A DNA stretch of 64,000 nt from Bradyrhizobium sp. ISRA430 (GCF_029909975.1 NZ_CP094516.1:7976501-8040500), one strand, 5' to 3'. Shown: positions 27,240 to 36,690, numbered from the stretch's first letter. Notes: a model not told the origin generated them from the sequence alone. Made by a program: numbers and translations.

Positions 27240-29165
27240 ATGATCGGAGAATCCTGCCGCATGGACGTCGTCTCACAGAGAGCCGGATGGAGTCGCCTGC
27301 CGCTACGGGCGGCGGCGTTCGTCGTGCTGACTTGCACGGCGATCCTCGGCGTCAGTGGCTGGCGCGAATGGAGTGCGCGCGAGGCGGTGCTCAAAGGCGC
27401 CGAGACGGAGATGGCCAACGTCGCCCGCTCGCTGACGCAGCACGCCGAGGACAGTCTCGATCTGCTGGATTCCGGGGTGGTCGGTGTCGTCAGCCGGCTG
27501 GAGATGGACGGTACCGATCCAGCCACCATCGGAAAGCTGCGGAATCTCCTGGAGGCGCGCAAGAAGGCGGTCGCGCGCATTCACAGCCTTGCCATCATCG
27601 ACGACAAGGGCAACTGGCTGACCAGCTCGGGCGCGGTCACTTCGACGCTCAGCGACGACGAGTTCTTCCGTCATCACGAGTTTTCGCCGAGGCGGGAGGC
27701 CTATGTCGGCCGCCCTGTGAAGAGCCTTATGGACGGCGAATGGGTCGTCACCCTGTCCCGCCGCTTCAACAAGCTGGACGGCAGCTTCGGCGGCGTCGTG
27801 CTGGCGACCATCAGCGCCAACTATCTCTCGCATTTTTACGAGCAGTTCGAGATCGGCCGCAACAGCTCGGTGACGCTTGTGCACGGCGACGGCCTGATCA
27901 TCGCGCGCAGCCCGAGCAACGACAAGTTCGTGGGCCGCAGCGTCGCCGATACGCCGCTGTTTCGGGATCCTACTCTGCAGCGGCCTGGTGGCGCCTATCA
28001 TTTCAGGTCGCTGCTGGACGGCCTCGAGCGCGTCAGCTTCTTCAAGCGCAGCGGCCGCTATCCGCTCGTCCTGCTAGCCACAGTCGACAAGGAGGAATTG
28101 CTCGCGCCGTGGCGTGCGGCGGCGATCTCCCGCATGCTCTACGTGCTTGCGCTGGTGATGCTGATCGCCATCATCGGCGCGGTGCTGGTGCGGCAGTTGC
28201 AGCGCGGCCAGCGCATGGCGGCAGCCCTTAGCGAGAAGGAGGCTCATTTCCGCCTGCTCGCGGAAGGCTCGAGCGACATGGTGACCCGCATCGGGCTCGA
28301 CGAGCGGCTGCGCTATGTCTCGCCCTCCTCGGTTCGCGTCGTCGGCTGGCGCGCCAATCAGCTTATCGGAACGCAGGCGCTCGCCGGCATCCATCCGGAC
28401 GACCAGCCGCAGGTTCAGGCCATCGTCGATGCCATGAAACGTGGCGAGAAGGATGAGGCGCGGGTCACCTACCGCAACGCGCACCGGCTGAACTCCGAGG
28501 TATGGCTCGAATCGACCATGCGGGTGACGCGCGAGGACAATGGCACCGTCGACGGCGTGGTCGCGATCTCGCGCGACATCACTGAGCAGAAGAAGCTGGA
28601 AACCAGGCTCGAGACCCTTGCGATCGAGGACAGCCTCACCGGGCTCGCCAACCGCCGCCGCTTCGACGAACGCCTCAACGAGGAATGGGCGCGCGCTTAT
28701 CGCGACCGCTCGAGCCTTGCCCTCTTGATGATCGACGTCGATCACTTCAAGGCCTACAACGACGAATATGGCCATCCCGCGGGCGATGCCTGCCTGCGTG
28801 TGGTTGCGAAGATTCTGTCGGCCGAGATGCAGCGCGCCGGCGATCTCGCGGCGCGCTATGGCGGCGAGGAGTTCGCCATGCTGCTGCCGAACACCGATGC
28901 GGCCGGTTGCGCGCGGATCGGCGAACGGATTCGCCGGGCGATCCGCGCGGCGGATCTCGTCCATACGTCCAATCAGGCCTCTAGCTGTGTCACCGCCTCG
29001 CTTGGCGGCGCGGCGTGCCGGCCGGCACTCGAGCGTACCGCAGGGGGAGCATTGCTGGTGGAAGCCGCCGATCGTGCGCTCTACACCGCCAAGGCATCCG
29101 GCCGCGACCGCCTGATGATGGCGGGCGAGGTGACGAACCTGTTGCCCAAGGCTTCCGGCTTCTAA
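27240..29165 (+). CDS. Sensor diguanylate cyclase (periplasmic sensor, PAS, GGDEF)
   Basis: 641 residues. A membrane helix near residues 22-43, a ~250-residue periplasmic PDC/Cache-type sensor (with VTLSRRFNKLDGSFGGVV), a second helix near 297-319, a PAS domain at about 332-450 ending in ISRDITEQKKLE, and a GGDEF domain with GGEEF at 541-545. The allosteric I-site RxxD (Arg532-Asp535) is intact, so product inhibition is expected. It makes c-di-GMP in response to an extracellular signal. The ATG follows GCGGAG. Confidence 0.9.
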   Translation: MIGESCRMDVVSQRAGWSRLPLRAAAFVVLTCTAILGVSGWREWSAREAVLKGAETEMANVARSLTQHAEDSLDLLDSGVVGVVSRLEMDGTDPATIGKLRNLLEARKKAVARIHSLAIIDDKGNWLTSSGAVTSTLSDDEFFRHHEFSPRREAYVGRPVKSLMDGEWVVTLSRRFNKLDGSFGGVVLATISANYLSHFYEQFEIGRNSSVTLVHGDGLIIARSPSNDKFVGRSVADTPLFRDPTLQRPGGAYHFRSLLDGLERVSFFKRSGRYPLVLLATVDKEELLAPWRAAAISRMLYVLALVMLIAIIGAVLVRQLQRGQRMAAALSEKEAHFRLLAEGSSDMVTRIGLDERLRYVSPSSVRVVGWRANQLIGTQALAGIHPDDQPQVQAIVDAMKRGEKDEARVTYRNAHRLNSEVWLESTMRVTREDNGTVDGVVAISRDITEQKKLETRLETLAIEDSLTGLANRRRFDERLNEEWARAYRDRSSLALLMIDVDHFKAYNDEYGHPAGDACLRVVAKILSAEMQRAGDLAARYGGEEFAMLLPNTDAAGCARIGERIRRAIRAADLVHTSNQASSCVTASLGGAACRPALERTAGGALLVEAADRALYTAKASGRDRLMMAGEVTNLLPKASGF

Positions 29166-29179
29166 AGGCCTATGGTTTT

Positions 29180-29398
29180 TCAGTAGTGCGGCGGCCGCTC
29201 ATTGGCGGGTCCCGGCGCATTGGCTTCGGCCTCCTGGAGCCGTTCGGCGAGCTGCGCGATCTGCCGCGTCAGCGCGTCGATCTGCTTCCATTGCGCCGTG
29301 ATGGTCTGGTTCAGCGTTTCGATGGTGTCGTCTTGATAGGCGAGGCGCGTCTCCAGCGTGTCGATACGTTCGCTCAACGCCTTGATCTCATTCGTCAC
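29180..29398 (-). CDS. slyX: SlyX family protein
   Basis: 72 residues forming one long helix with a heptad pattern (IDTLETRLAYQDDTIETLNQ, then ALTRQIAQLAERLQ) and a short PPHY tail, exactly the SlyX layout. The molecular function of SlyX is not established. Its ATG overlaps the last 11 bases of the upstream trhO gene, so the two are co-transcribed and probably translationally coupled. Confidence 0.85.
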   Translation of the reverse strand: MTNEIKALSERIDTLETRLAYQDDTIETLNQTITAQWKQIDALTRQIAQLAERLQEAEANAPGPANERPPHY

Positions 29399-30164
29399 GT
29401 GCGCGCCCCTTGTCTCGTTCGCGCAGGCCGTGTCCGAGCGCCACGCGCTCGTCGAACACGAAGCATTCGCCGCGCCAGCGGCTCTGCGCCTCGGGCACCT
29501 CTTCCAGGTATTTCAGGATGCCGCCCTTGAGGTGATAGACTTCGGCAAAGCCGCGCGCGAGCAGATGCGCGCTTGCCTTCTCGCAGCGGATGCCACCGGT
29601 GCAGAACATCGCGATCCTGCGGTGTCTTGCGGGATCGAGCTGCCTTGCAGCAAAGTCCTTGAACTGGCCAAAGCTCTTGATGCCGGGATCGACTGCGCCC
29701 TCGAACGTGCCCATTGCGACCTCGAAGGCGTTACGGGTGTCGAGCACGAGCGTGTCGGGCGCCGCGATCAGCGCATTCCATTCGGCGGCGTCGACATAGA
29801 TGCCGACTTGGCGCGTCGGGTCGGCGGCCTCATCGCCGAGCGTGACGATCTCCTTCTTCAGCCGCACCTTGAGCCGGCCGAACGGCATCGCTGCGGCGGT
29901 GGAGAACTTCAATTCGAGATGGTCGAGCCTGCCGCCGAACATGTCGCCGTGTGCCAGCTCATGGGCAAACGCGTCGATCGCGTCGGGCGCACCCGCGATG
30001 GTGCCGTTGATACCCTCTTGGGCCAGCAGCACGCTGCCTTTCAGGGACAGCCCGGCGCAGAACGCGCGCAGCGGCTCGCGCAGCTCGCGGTAATCGGGCA
30101 GGGCGGCAAACTGGTAGAAGGCGGCGACCTTGTAAGCCATGTTCTGACACGTCATGGCGCCCAT
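29388..30164 (-). CDS. trhO: tRNA uridine(34) hydroxylase, rhodanese-fold (TrhO/YceA)
   Basis: 258 residues. The N-terminal acylphosphatase-like part includes GSVLLAQEGINGTIAG, and the rhodanese domain ends in the active-site loop CTGGIRCEKAS with the catalytic Cys. It then has a zinc-ribbon-poor C-terminus (GECFVFDERVA). The family hydroxylates U34 of certain tRNAs using O2, independently of prephenate. The start could be any of three Met codons (30164, 30155, 30140); the last gives the commonest family N-terminus (MAYKVAAFYQF). Confidence 0.9.
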   Translation of the reverse strand: MGAMTCQNMAYKVAAFYQFAALPDYRELREPLRAFCAGLSLKGSVLLAQEGINGTIAGAPDAIDAFAHELAHGDMFGGRLDHLELKFSTAAAMPFGRLKVRLKKEIVTLGDEAADPTRQVGIYVDAAEWNALIAAPDTLVLDTRNAFEVAMGTFEGAVDPGIKSFGQFKDFAARQLDPARHRRIAMFCTGGIRCEKASAHLLARGFAEVYHLKGGILKYLEEVPEAQSRWRGECFVFDERVALGHGLRERDKGRARDE

Positions 30165-30342
30165 TTAGCAGGCGGCCGGCACCCGGAAAACCCGCAAGCG
30201 GGCCGTCTATTCCCGCAGCGGATGGCAGCCTTTCGCTGGTATGCCAGCCATTGCCGCGTCCGGCCTGAATGTGTCATGTAGACGCGGTTTTTTCGGGATG
30301 GCGCGCGAGGCGCGCGCCAGCGGCAAGAGAGCAAGAATTGGC

Positions 30343-31929
30343 ATGAGAAACTTCCATTTCCCCGGCAGGTCCACGGTCCACGCCACCAACGCGATGGTGG
30401 CGACGTCGCATCCGCAGGCCTCGCTCGCCGCGATCGAGGTGCTGCGGGAGGGCGGTACTGCGGTGGACGCGGCGGTCGCGGGCTCGGCGGTCCTCGGTGT
30501 GATCGAGCCGCAATCGACCGGCATCGGCGGCGACTGCTTCGCGCTCATCCAGCCGCGCGGCGAGGGCAAGATCATCGCCTATAACGGCTCCGGCCGGGCG
30601 CCGAAGGCGGCGAACGCCGACTGGTATCTCGAGCGCAAAATCCACTCGGTGCCGCTGACCTCGGCCCATGCGGTCTCGATCCCCGGCGTGGTCGACGCCT
30701 TCGCCACCGTGCTGCGCGACCACGGCAAGTTCGGCTTCGACCGCCTGTTCCAGCCCGCGATCAAGGCGGCGGAAGAGGGCTATGTCGTCGCGCCCCGCAT
30801 CGCCTTTGACTGGAAGAACCAGTTCGAGAAGCTGAAGAACGGCACCAACACCGAGCGTTATCTGTTGCCGCACGGCAAGCCACCAGTGGCCGGCGACGTC
30901 ATTCGCCAGCCCGAGCTCGGCAAGACGCTGCGGGCGATCGCCAAGGACGGCCGCGACGCCTTCTACAAGGGACAAATCGCGGAAGACATGGTCGAGACCC
31001 TGCGCGGCATCGGCGGCCTGCACACGCTCGACGATTTTGCTGCGCACACCACCGAGGTGACGACGCCGATCGGGACCACGTACAAGGGCTACGACGTCTG
31101 GCAGTGCCCGCCGAACGGACCCGGCGTCACCATGCTGTTGATGCTGAACATCCTGTCGCGGTTCGACCTGACCAAGTTCGCGCCGCTTAGCGTCGAACGC
31201 TTCCATCTCGAGGCCGAGGCCGCGCGGATCGCCTACATGAATCGCGAGATGCATGTCGCCTCACCCGATCACATGAAGATCAACGTCGCCGAGATGCTCG
31301 CGACGGGCTTTGCCGACGAGTACATCAGCAAGATCCGCATGGACGGCCTGCTCGAATTGCCGAACGTCGCGCCGCCGATGAATCCCTCGACCATCTACAT
31401 CACCGTGGTGGACAAGGACCGCAACGTCTGCTCGTTCATCAATTCCATCGCGCATTCCTTCGGCTCGGCGATCGTCTCCAACAAGACCGGCGTCTTGTTC
31501 CAGAACCGCGCCGGCGGTTTCCGCATCCAGCCCGGTCATCCCAATTGCATCGCGGGCGGTAAGCGCCCGCTCCACACGATCATGCCGAGTCTCCTCACCA
31601 AGGGCGGCCGTTCGGTGATGCCGTTCGCCGTGATGGGCGGCCAGTATCAGCCGACCGGCCAGACGCATGTGCTGACCAACATCCTCGACTTTGGCTACGA
31701 CCTGCAGGAGGCGATCGACATGCCGCGCGGCCTGCACTACGAGGGCCAGTACCAGCTCGAGGACAGCGTGCCGGCGGCGATCGTCGAGGGACTGAAGAAG
31801 CTTGGGCACAAGACCACGAGCGTGGTCGGCCCGCTCGGCGGTGCCCAGGCGATCTGGATCGATTGGGACAAGGGCACACTCACTGGCGGTTCCGATCCGC
31901 GCAAGGACGGCTGCGCGCTCGGCTATTAA
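30343..31929 (+). CDS. Gamma-glutamyltransferase family protein
   Basis: 528 residues. GTAVDAAVAGSAVLGVIEPQSTGIGGDCF is the large-subunit signature. The autoprocessing and catalytic Thr is Thr350 in NPSTIYITVVDKD, where the second Thr of the common TTHxS motif is Ile. GGKRPLHTIMPSL is the conserved GxRP loop. No signal peptide is seen, so it is probably cytoplasmic, unlike classical periplasmic GGT. It may hydrolyse or transfer gamma-glutamyl or related amides. The ATG at 30343 is preferred because the 34 residues from an upstream ATG at 30241 are basic and outside the fold. Confidence 0.85.
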   Translation: MRNFHFPGRSTVHATNAMVATSHPQASLAAIEVLREGGTAVDAAVAGSAVLGVIEPQSTGIGGDCFALIQPRGEGKIIAYNGSGRAPKAANADWYLERKIHSVPLTSAHAVSIPGVVDAFATVLRDHGKFGFDRLFQPAIKAAEEGYVVAPRIAFDWKNQFEKLKNGTNTERYLLPHGKPPVAGDVIRQPELGKTLRAIAKDGRDAFYKGQIAEDMVETLRGIGGLHTLDDFAAHTTEVTTPIGTTYKGYDVWQCPPNGPGVTMLLMLNILSRFDLTKFAPLSVERFHLEAEAARIAYMNREMHVASPDHMKINVAEMLATGFADEYISKIRMDGLLELPNVAPPMNPSTIYITVVDKDRNVCSFINSIAHSFGSAIVSNKTGVLFQNRAGGFRIQPGHPNCIAGGKRPLHTIMPSLLTKGGRSVMPFAVMGGQYQPTGQTHVLTNILDFGYDLQEAIDMPRGLHYEGQYQLEDSVPAAIVEGLKKLGHKTTSVVGPLGGAQAIWIDWDKGTLTGGSDPRKDGCALGY

Positions 31930-32102
31930 TCTCAGCGTTGCGCGAGGCGAAGTTCCTCGCGCGATCAGGAAAAGTTGACGGCGGGCGACGCAGCATCTGC
32001 TGCGTCGCCTGATCTCGTTCGGAACAGAGCTCATTGGCCCAAGTTAAGGGGCGATGAGCGGTGCAGGCGTGCGCTGCTTTGCTCAAGCGGCGGAGGCCGT
32101 CC

Positions 32103-32717
32103 ATGTCCGAAAATTCAAGTTCCAAATCATCCGGATTCGATCGCCGCGCGTTCATCGCCGGCGCGGCCGGCAGCGCGCTTGTTCCGATGACCGCGCGCGC
32201 CGCTGCGGCGGATGCGAGTTCACCGCCCGCGCAGGATCCCGCGCTCCCCGTCGACGTGACGTTGCGGGTGAACGGCAATGACAAGCATCTACTCATCGAC
32301 GCGCGCACCACCGTGCTCGATGCGCTGCGCGAACATCTCGGGCTCACCGGCAGCAAGAAGGGATGCGATCATGGTCAGTGCGGTGCTTGCACGGTGCTGA
32401 TCGGCGATCGGCGCGTGGTGTCGTGCCTGACCCTCGCGCTCGCGGCTGAAGGCCACGAGATCACCACGATCGAGGGGCTCGCCACCGATGACCACCTGCA
32501 TCCGATGCAGCAGGCTTTCGTCGACAACGACGCCTTCCAGTGCGGCTATTGCACGCCCGGACAGATCATGTCCGCCGTCGCTTGCGTGAAGGAGGGCCAT
32601 GCTGGCAGCGATGCCGACATCCGCGAATACATGAGCGGCAACATCTGCCGCTGTGCCGCCTATCCCAACATCGTCGCCGCCGTGAAGCAGGCTGCGCCCG
32701 AGATCATGAAAGGCTAG
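32103..32717 (+). CDS. paoA: Aldehyde oxidase iron-sulfur subunit (PaoA-like)
   Basis: 204 residues. A Tat signal (DRRAFIAGAAGSALV) precedes a mature protein with two [2Fe-2S] clusters: Cys88, 93, 96 and 108 (plant-type) and Cys147, 150, 182 and 184 (helical). This is the electron-transfer subunit of a xanthine-oxidase-family molybdoenzyme in the PaoABC arrangement. The ATG follows GGAGG by eight bases. It is followed within five bases by the FAD subunit. The Tat signal implies the folded complex is exported to the periplasm. Confidence 0.9.
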   Translation: MSENSSSKSSGFDRRAFIAGAAGSALVPMTARAAAADASSPPAQDPALPVDVTLRVNGNDKHLLIDARTTVLDALREHLGLTGSKKGCDHGQCGACTVLIGDRRVVSCLTLALAAEGHEITTIEGLATDDHLHPMQQAFVDNDAFQCGYCTPGQIMSAVACVKEGHAGSDADIREYMSGNICRCAAYPNIVAAVKQAAPEIMKG

Positions 32718-32721
32718 GCAC

Positions 32722-33738
32722 ATGCGATCCTTCCAATATCAGAGGGCGACCGACCCTCACACGGCCGTGCAGGCGCTCAGCGCAGCCGCAACTGCCAACA
32801 ATCCGCTGACCCAGGCCGCGGCGCAGCCGCTCGCCGGCGGCACGACGCTGATCGATCTGATGAAGCTCGATGTGATGCGGCCTGCCGCGATCGTCGACAT
32901 CAACCCGCTTGCGCGAGGCTGGTCGGCGATCGAGCCGGGCAGAGACGGCATGCGGCTCGGCGCGCTCGCGAAAATGTCCGACGTCGCCGCGCATCCCGAG
33001 ATCCCGCGCAGTTACCCCGTGATCGCGGACTCCCTGAAGCTCGCCGCCAGCGCGCAACTGCGCAACATGGCGACGCTGGGCGGCAATGTGATGCAGCGGA
33101 CGCGCTGCAGCTATTTCCGCGACATCTCCTACGAGAATTGCAACAAGCGCAACCCGGGCTCCGGCTGTGCCGCGATGGATGGATTCAATCGCATGCATGC
33201 GGTGCTCGGTACCTCCGACCAATGCATCGCGACCTATCCCGGCGATTTTGCCCAGGCGCTGATCGCGCTGGATGCCACGGTCGAGATCACCGGCAAGTCC
33301 GGCACTCGCAGCATGCCGTTCGCAGAGCTGCACAAGATGCCCGGTAACTCGCCCGAGATTGAAACGATGCTTCAGCCCGGCGAGTTGATCTCGGCCTTTG
33401 CGGTCCCGGGGCGTTGGCCGCGTTCGGTCTATCTCAAGACGCGCGACCGGCAGTCCTATGAGTTCGCCTTGTCCTCGGCCGCGGTGGCGCTCGACGTGCA
33501 GGACGGTGTGATCAGGGATGCGCGTGTCGCACTCGGTGGTGTCGCCACCGTGCCCTGGCGGGCGCGCGAGGCGGAGGCGCTGCTGAAGGGACAGAGATTC
33601 GACGAGGGACTGGCGCAGCGTGTGGCGGATGCCGCTTTCGCGGAGGCGAGGGGCCGCCGGCACAACAGCTTCAAGATCGCGCTCGGCAAGCGCGTGGTGA
33701 CGCACGCGCTCCAGCAGGCCGTAATGATGGAGATCTGA
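32722..33738 (+). CDS. paoB: Aldehyde oxidase FAD-binding subunit (PaoB-like)
   Basis: 338 residues. FAD-binding elements include QPLAGGTTLIDLMKLD near residue 35 and LRNMATLGGNVMQRTRC near 113. Right after it, Cys129, Cys140, Cys149 and Cys168 occupy the loop that in E. coli PaoB holds an extra [4Fe-4S] cluster, which distinguishes this group from ordinary xanthine dehydrogenases. It starts five bases after paoA and ends three bases before paoC, so the three genes form an operon. Confidence 0.9.
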   Translation: MRSFQYQRATDPHTAVQALSAAATANNPLTQAAAQPLAGGTTLIDLMKLDVMRPAAIVDINPLARGWSAIEPGRDGMRLGALAKMSDVAAHPEIPRSYPVIADSLKLAASAQLRNMATLGGNVMQRTRCSYFRDISYENCNKRNPGSGCAAMDGFNRMHAVLGTSDQCIATYPGDFAQALIALDATVEITGKSGTRSMPFAELHKMPGNSPEIETMLQPGELISAFAVPGRWPRSVYLKTRDRQSYEFALSSAAVALDVQDGVIRDARVALGGVATVPWRAREAEALLKGQRFDEGLAQRVADAAFAEARGRRHNSFKIALGKRVVTHALQQAVMMEI

Positions 33739-33740
33739 CC

Positions 33741-36032
33741 ATGACCGCTGCCGCTCCCGAGCCGAAGGCGAATATGGGCAAGCCCGTGCCGCGCTATGAC
33801 GCGGTTTCGAAGGTGACGGGACGCGCGACCTACGCGTCCGACATGCCGCTGGCGAACCCAGCCTACGCATTCCTGGTCACGAGCGCGATCGCAAAGGGCC
33901 GTATCGACAGCTGCGATCTCGACGATGCGAGGGGTGTCCGCGGCCTAATCGATATCGTGACGCATGAGAACGGGCCGAAGCTGAAGGACTCAAAGCTCTT
34001 CAGCAGTGGTGGCTATGCCGGAACCACCATTCAGCCGCTGAAATCTGCCGACGTCGCGCATGATGGCCAGATCATCGCGGTCGTCGTCGCCGAGAGCTAC
34101 GAGGCGGCGCGCGAGGCCGCCAACCGGGTCAAGGTCAACTACACCGCCACGATGCCCAGCGCGACCTTCGACTCGCCGGGAACAACGACGGCTGGTGCGA
34201 AAGGACAGAACCCGCAGTTCAGGGAAGACCCGAAGGTCGGCGATTTCGCCAAGGCGTTCGATGAGGCCGAGGTCAAGCTCACCGCGTCCTACGCGACGCC
34301 GACGCAGCACCACAATCCGATGGAGCTGTTTGCGACGAGCTGCGTCTGGATGGGCGACAATCTCGTCATCTACGAGCCGAGCCAGTACGTCTATGGCCTG
34401 AAGAACGGCGTGGCCGAGCAGCTCGGCATCGATGCCGACAGGGTGCGCGTGGTCAATCCCTACGTCGGCGGCGGCTTTGGCTCGCGCGGCTCGATGACGC
34501 CGCGGACCGCGATCATCGCCGGCATCGCGAAGCGTCTCAATCGCCCCGTCAAGCTCGTTCCGACCCGCGACCAGGGCTTTACGATTGCGACCTATCGCGC
34601 CGAGACACGGCACGAGATCAAGCTCGGCGCGAGCCGCGACGGCAGGCTGGTCGCGCTCAGGCACGAGGGTGCGGAGGTCTCCTCGCGTCCTGATCCCTAC
34701 TGCGTCGGCGGCACCAAGACCACGACGCGGCTCTACGCCTGTCCGAACGTCGACAGCCTCGTGTCGATCGTGCGCGCCGACCGCAACACGCCGGGCTTCA
34801 TGCGTTCGCCGCCGGAGGTGCCGTATCTGTTCGCACTGGAAAGCGCGATGGACGAGCTCGCAGTCAAGCTGAACATGGACCCGATCGAGCTTCGCCGCAT
34901 CAACGACACCACCAACGAGCCGATCGGCGGCAAGCCCTATACGTCGCGCTCGCTGATGGCGTGCTTCGATGAAGCGGCGAGAGCGTTCGGATGGTCGCAG
35001 CGCTCGCCGGAGCCGAAGTCGATGTCGGACGGCGATTGGCTGGTCGGCTACGGCTGTGCGGCCACCTGCTATCCCACACAGATGGGGCCCTCCGCGGCGC
35101 GCGTGCGGCTGCAACGCGACGGCCGCACCCGCGTCGAGATTGCCGGGCACGAGATCGGCACCGGCGCCTACACCATCATTGCCCAGACCGCGGCCGAGCG
35201 GCTTGGCGTGCCGCTGGAGAAGGTCGCCGTCTTCATCGGCGACAGCGACCTGCCGCCCGCGCCGGTCGCGGGCGGCTCGAACTCGACAGCGAGCACCTGT
35301 TCGGCGGTGATGATGGTGTGCGACCAGATACGGCAGCGTCTGTTCAAGGCGATGATGCCGAACGAGAGCCTGACCGACAAAGCCAAGGAAACCGTCGGCA
35401 TGGGCCAGACGCCTGCAACGCAGGCGGCGAAGGGCGACCATCCGCTCGATCTCGAGAAGGCGTTCGACGCTCTCGGCATCAGCGTGGTCGAGGAATATGG
35501 CGAGTGGAAGCCGGAAGGCGCGCCCCTGGATTCCCTCCAGGCCATGCACAGCGGACACGTGCGGCTCGTCGGCGGCAGCAACCTGAATGACAAGATCGCC
35601 TATGCCTTCGGCGCGGAGTTCATCGAGATCAGGGTCAACCGCTTCACGCACGAGATCCGCGCGCCGCGTATTGTCGGTGCCTTCGCCGCTGGGCGCATCA
35701 TGAACCCACGCACCGCGCACAGCCAGCTCATGGGCGGCCTGATCTGGGGCATGTCCTCGGCGCTGCTCGAATCCACCGAGATCGACGAACGCTATGCACG
35801 CTACGTCAACGACAACTTTGCCGACTATCTCGTGCCCGTGAATGCCGACGTGCCCGGCGTCGAGGTGATTCTGCTCTCTGAGCGGGATGATCACATCAAT
35901 CCCGCGGGCGCAAAGGGCCTCGGCGAGCTCGCCAATGTCGGTACCAATGCCGCGGTCTGCAATGCCATCTATCACGCCACGGGCCAGCGCATCCGCAAGC
36001 TGCCGGTACGGCTGGAAAATATCGAGGTGTGA
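33741..36032 (+). CDS. paoC: Aldehyde oxidase molybdenum-binding subunit (PaoC-like)
   Basis: 763 residues. The molybdenum-cofactor subunit of a xanthine-oxidase-family enzyme, with DAVSKVTGRATYASD at the N-terminus, GGGFGSRG in the middle (the Moco-binding loop) and PAGAKGLGEL near the end, where Glu729 is the catalytic base. With PaoA and PaoB it should oxidise aldehydes, often aromatic, to acids. In E. coli paoD, a Moco chaperone, follows; here an FKBP gene comes next and no paoD is in the window. Export by Tat hitch-hiking on PaoA is inferred. Confidence 0.9.
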   Translation: MTAAAPEPKANMGKPVPRYDAVSKVTGRATYASDMPLANPAYAFLVTSAIAKGRIDSCDLDDARGVRGLIDIVTHENGPKLKDSKLFSSGGYAGTTIQPLKSADVAHDGQIIAVVVAESYEAAREAANRVKVNYTATMPSATFDSPGTTTAGAKGQNPQFREDPKVGDFAKAFDEAEVKLTASYATPTQHHNPMELFATSCVWMGDNLVIYEPSQYVYGLKNGVAEQLGIDADRVRVVNPYVGGGFGSRGSMTPRTAIIAGIAKRLNRPVKLVPTRDQGFTIATYRAETRHEIKLGASRDGRLVALRHEGAEVSSRPDPYCVGGTKTTTRLYACPNVDSLVSIVRADRNTPGFMRSPPEVPYLFALESAMDELAVKLNMDPIELRRINDTTNEPIGGKPYTSRSLMACFDEAARAFGWSQRSPEPKSMSDGDWLVGYGCAATCYPTQMGPSAARVRLQRDGRTRVEIAGHEIGTGAYTIIAQTAAERLGVPLEKVAVFIGDSDLPPAPVAGGSNSTASTCSAVMMVCDQIRQRLFKAMMPNESLTDKAKETVGMGQTPATQAAKGDHPLDLEKAFDALGISVVEEYGEWKPEGAPLDSLQAMHSGHVRLVGGSNLNDKIAYAFGAEFIEIRVNRFTHEIRAPRIVGAFAAGRIMNPRTAHSQLMGGLIWGMSSALLESTEIDERYARYVNDNFADYLVPVNADVPGVEVILLSERDDHINPAGAKGLGELANVGTNAAVCNAIYHATGQRIRKLPVRLENIEV

Positions 36033-36093
36033 GGGGTGGAAACCCTGGTAGCGTTGCGCTAGACACCTCTCCGCCTCAAACGGAAGGTGTCTT

Positions 36094-36558
36094 ATGCAGC
36101 GTCTTCAGCGCGCGCTCCTCGCCCTCATGTCGGCACTCGCGATCACCGTGATCGGCGGCGTGTCGCATTTCGTTTCCACCACGGCCTCGGCCCAGACCGC
36201 AGGAAAGACCATGACCACAGCTTCAGGCTTGCAGATCATCGACAGCGTCGTCGGCACCGGCGCTTCGCCAAAACCCGGCCAGATCTGCGTGATGCACTAC
36301 ACCGGCTGGCTCTATGAAAACGGCCAGAAGGGCAAGAAATTCGATTCGTCGGTCGACCGCAACGAGCCGTTCGAGTTTCCGATCGGCAAGGGCCGCGTCA
36401 TCGCGGGATGGGACGAGGGCGTTGCTTCGATGAAGGTCGGCGGCAAGCGCACGCTGGTGATCCCGCCGCAGCTCGGCTACGGCGCGCGCGGCGCCGGCGG
36501 TGTGATCCCGCCGAATGCGACGTTGATGTTCGACGTTGAATTGCTCGCGGTGAAATAA
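36094..36558 (+). CDS. FKBP-type peptidyl-prolyl cis-trans isomerase, exported
   Basis: 154 residues. A signal peptide (ALLALMSALAITVIGGV, cleavage near TTASA) precedes a single FKBP domain (about residues 42-154) with HYTGWLY, FDSS and the VIPPQLGYGARG loop. It helps prolyl isomerisation in folding of periplasmic proteins. It follows paoC after 61 bases and could be co-transcribed, perhaps helping the exported oxidase, but that is inference. Confidence 0.9.
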   Translation: MQRLQRALLALMSALAITVIGGVSHFVSTTASAQTAGKTMTTASGLQIIDSVVGTGASPKPGQICVMHYTGWLYENGQKGKKFDSSVDRNEPFEFPIGKGRVIAGWDEGVASMKVGGKRTLVIPPQLGYGARGAGGVIPPNATLMFDVELLAVK

Positions 36559-36566
36559 GCCTCCTC

Positions 36567-36650
36567 CGTCGTTCCGGGCGGCTCGGAGAGCCGAACCCGG
36601 AATCTCGAGATTTCCGGGTTCGATGCTGACGCATCGCCCTGGAATGACAG
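36567..36650. repeat. Intergenic repeat family E, variant copy
   Basis: CGTCGTTCCGGG, CGGCTCGGAGAGCCG, CCGGAATCTCGAGATTTCCGG and TGGAATGACAG. It has the same outer CCGG.ATGACG border as the copy at 52448 but a different middle. It precedes the terminator at 36657. Confidence 0.5.
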
Positions 36651-36656
36651 ACAAAC

Positions 36657-36690
36657 AAAAAGGCCGGCCCTTCGGCCGGTCTTTTCGCTT
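36657..36690. terminator. Strong intrinsic terminator
   Basis: A perfect 6-bp stem CCGGCC/GGCCGG with a CTTC loop, extended by AAAAAGG and TCTTTT pairing, and followed by TTTTCGCTTTT. It ends the paoABC-FKBP unit. The A-run on the other side means it could also work from the minus strand. Confidence 0.85.

Noticed and set aside
30241..30342. N-terminal extension of the GGT-like protein
   Set aside because: The 34 extra residues are basic and unlike the family; the ATG at 30343 fits better.
33990..35975. 661-residue minus-strand open frame
   Set aside because: Antisense of paoC, whose motifs and catalytic Glu are clear on the plus strand.
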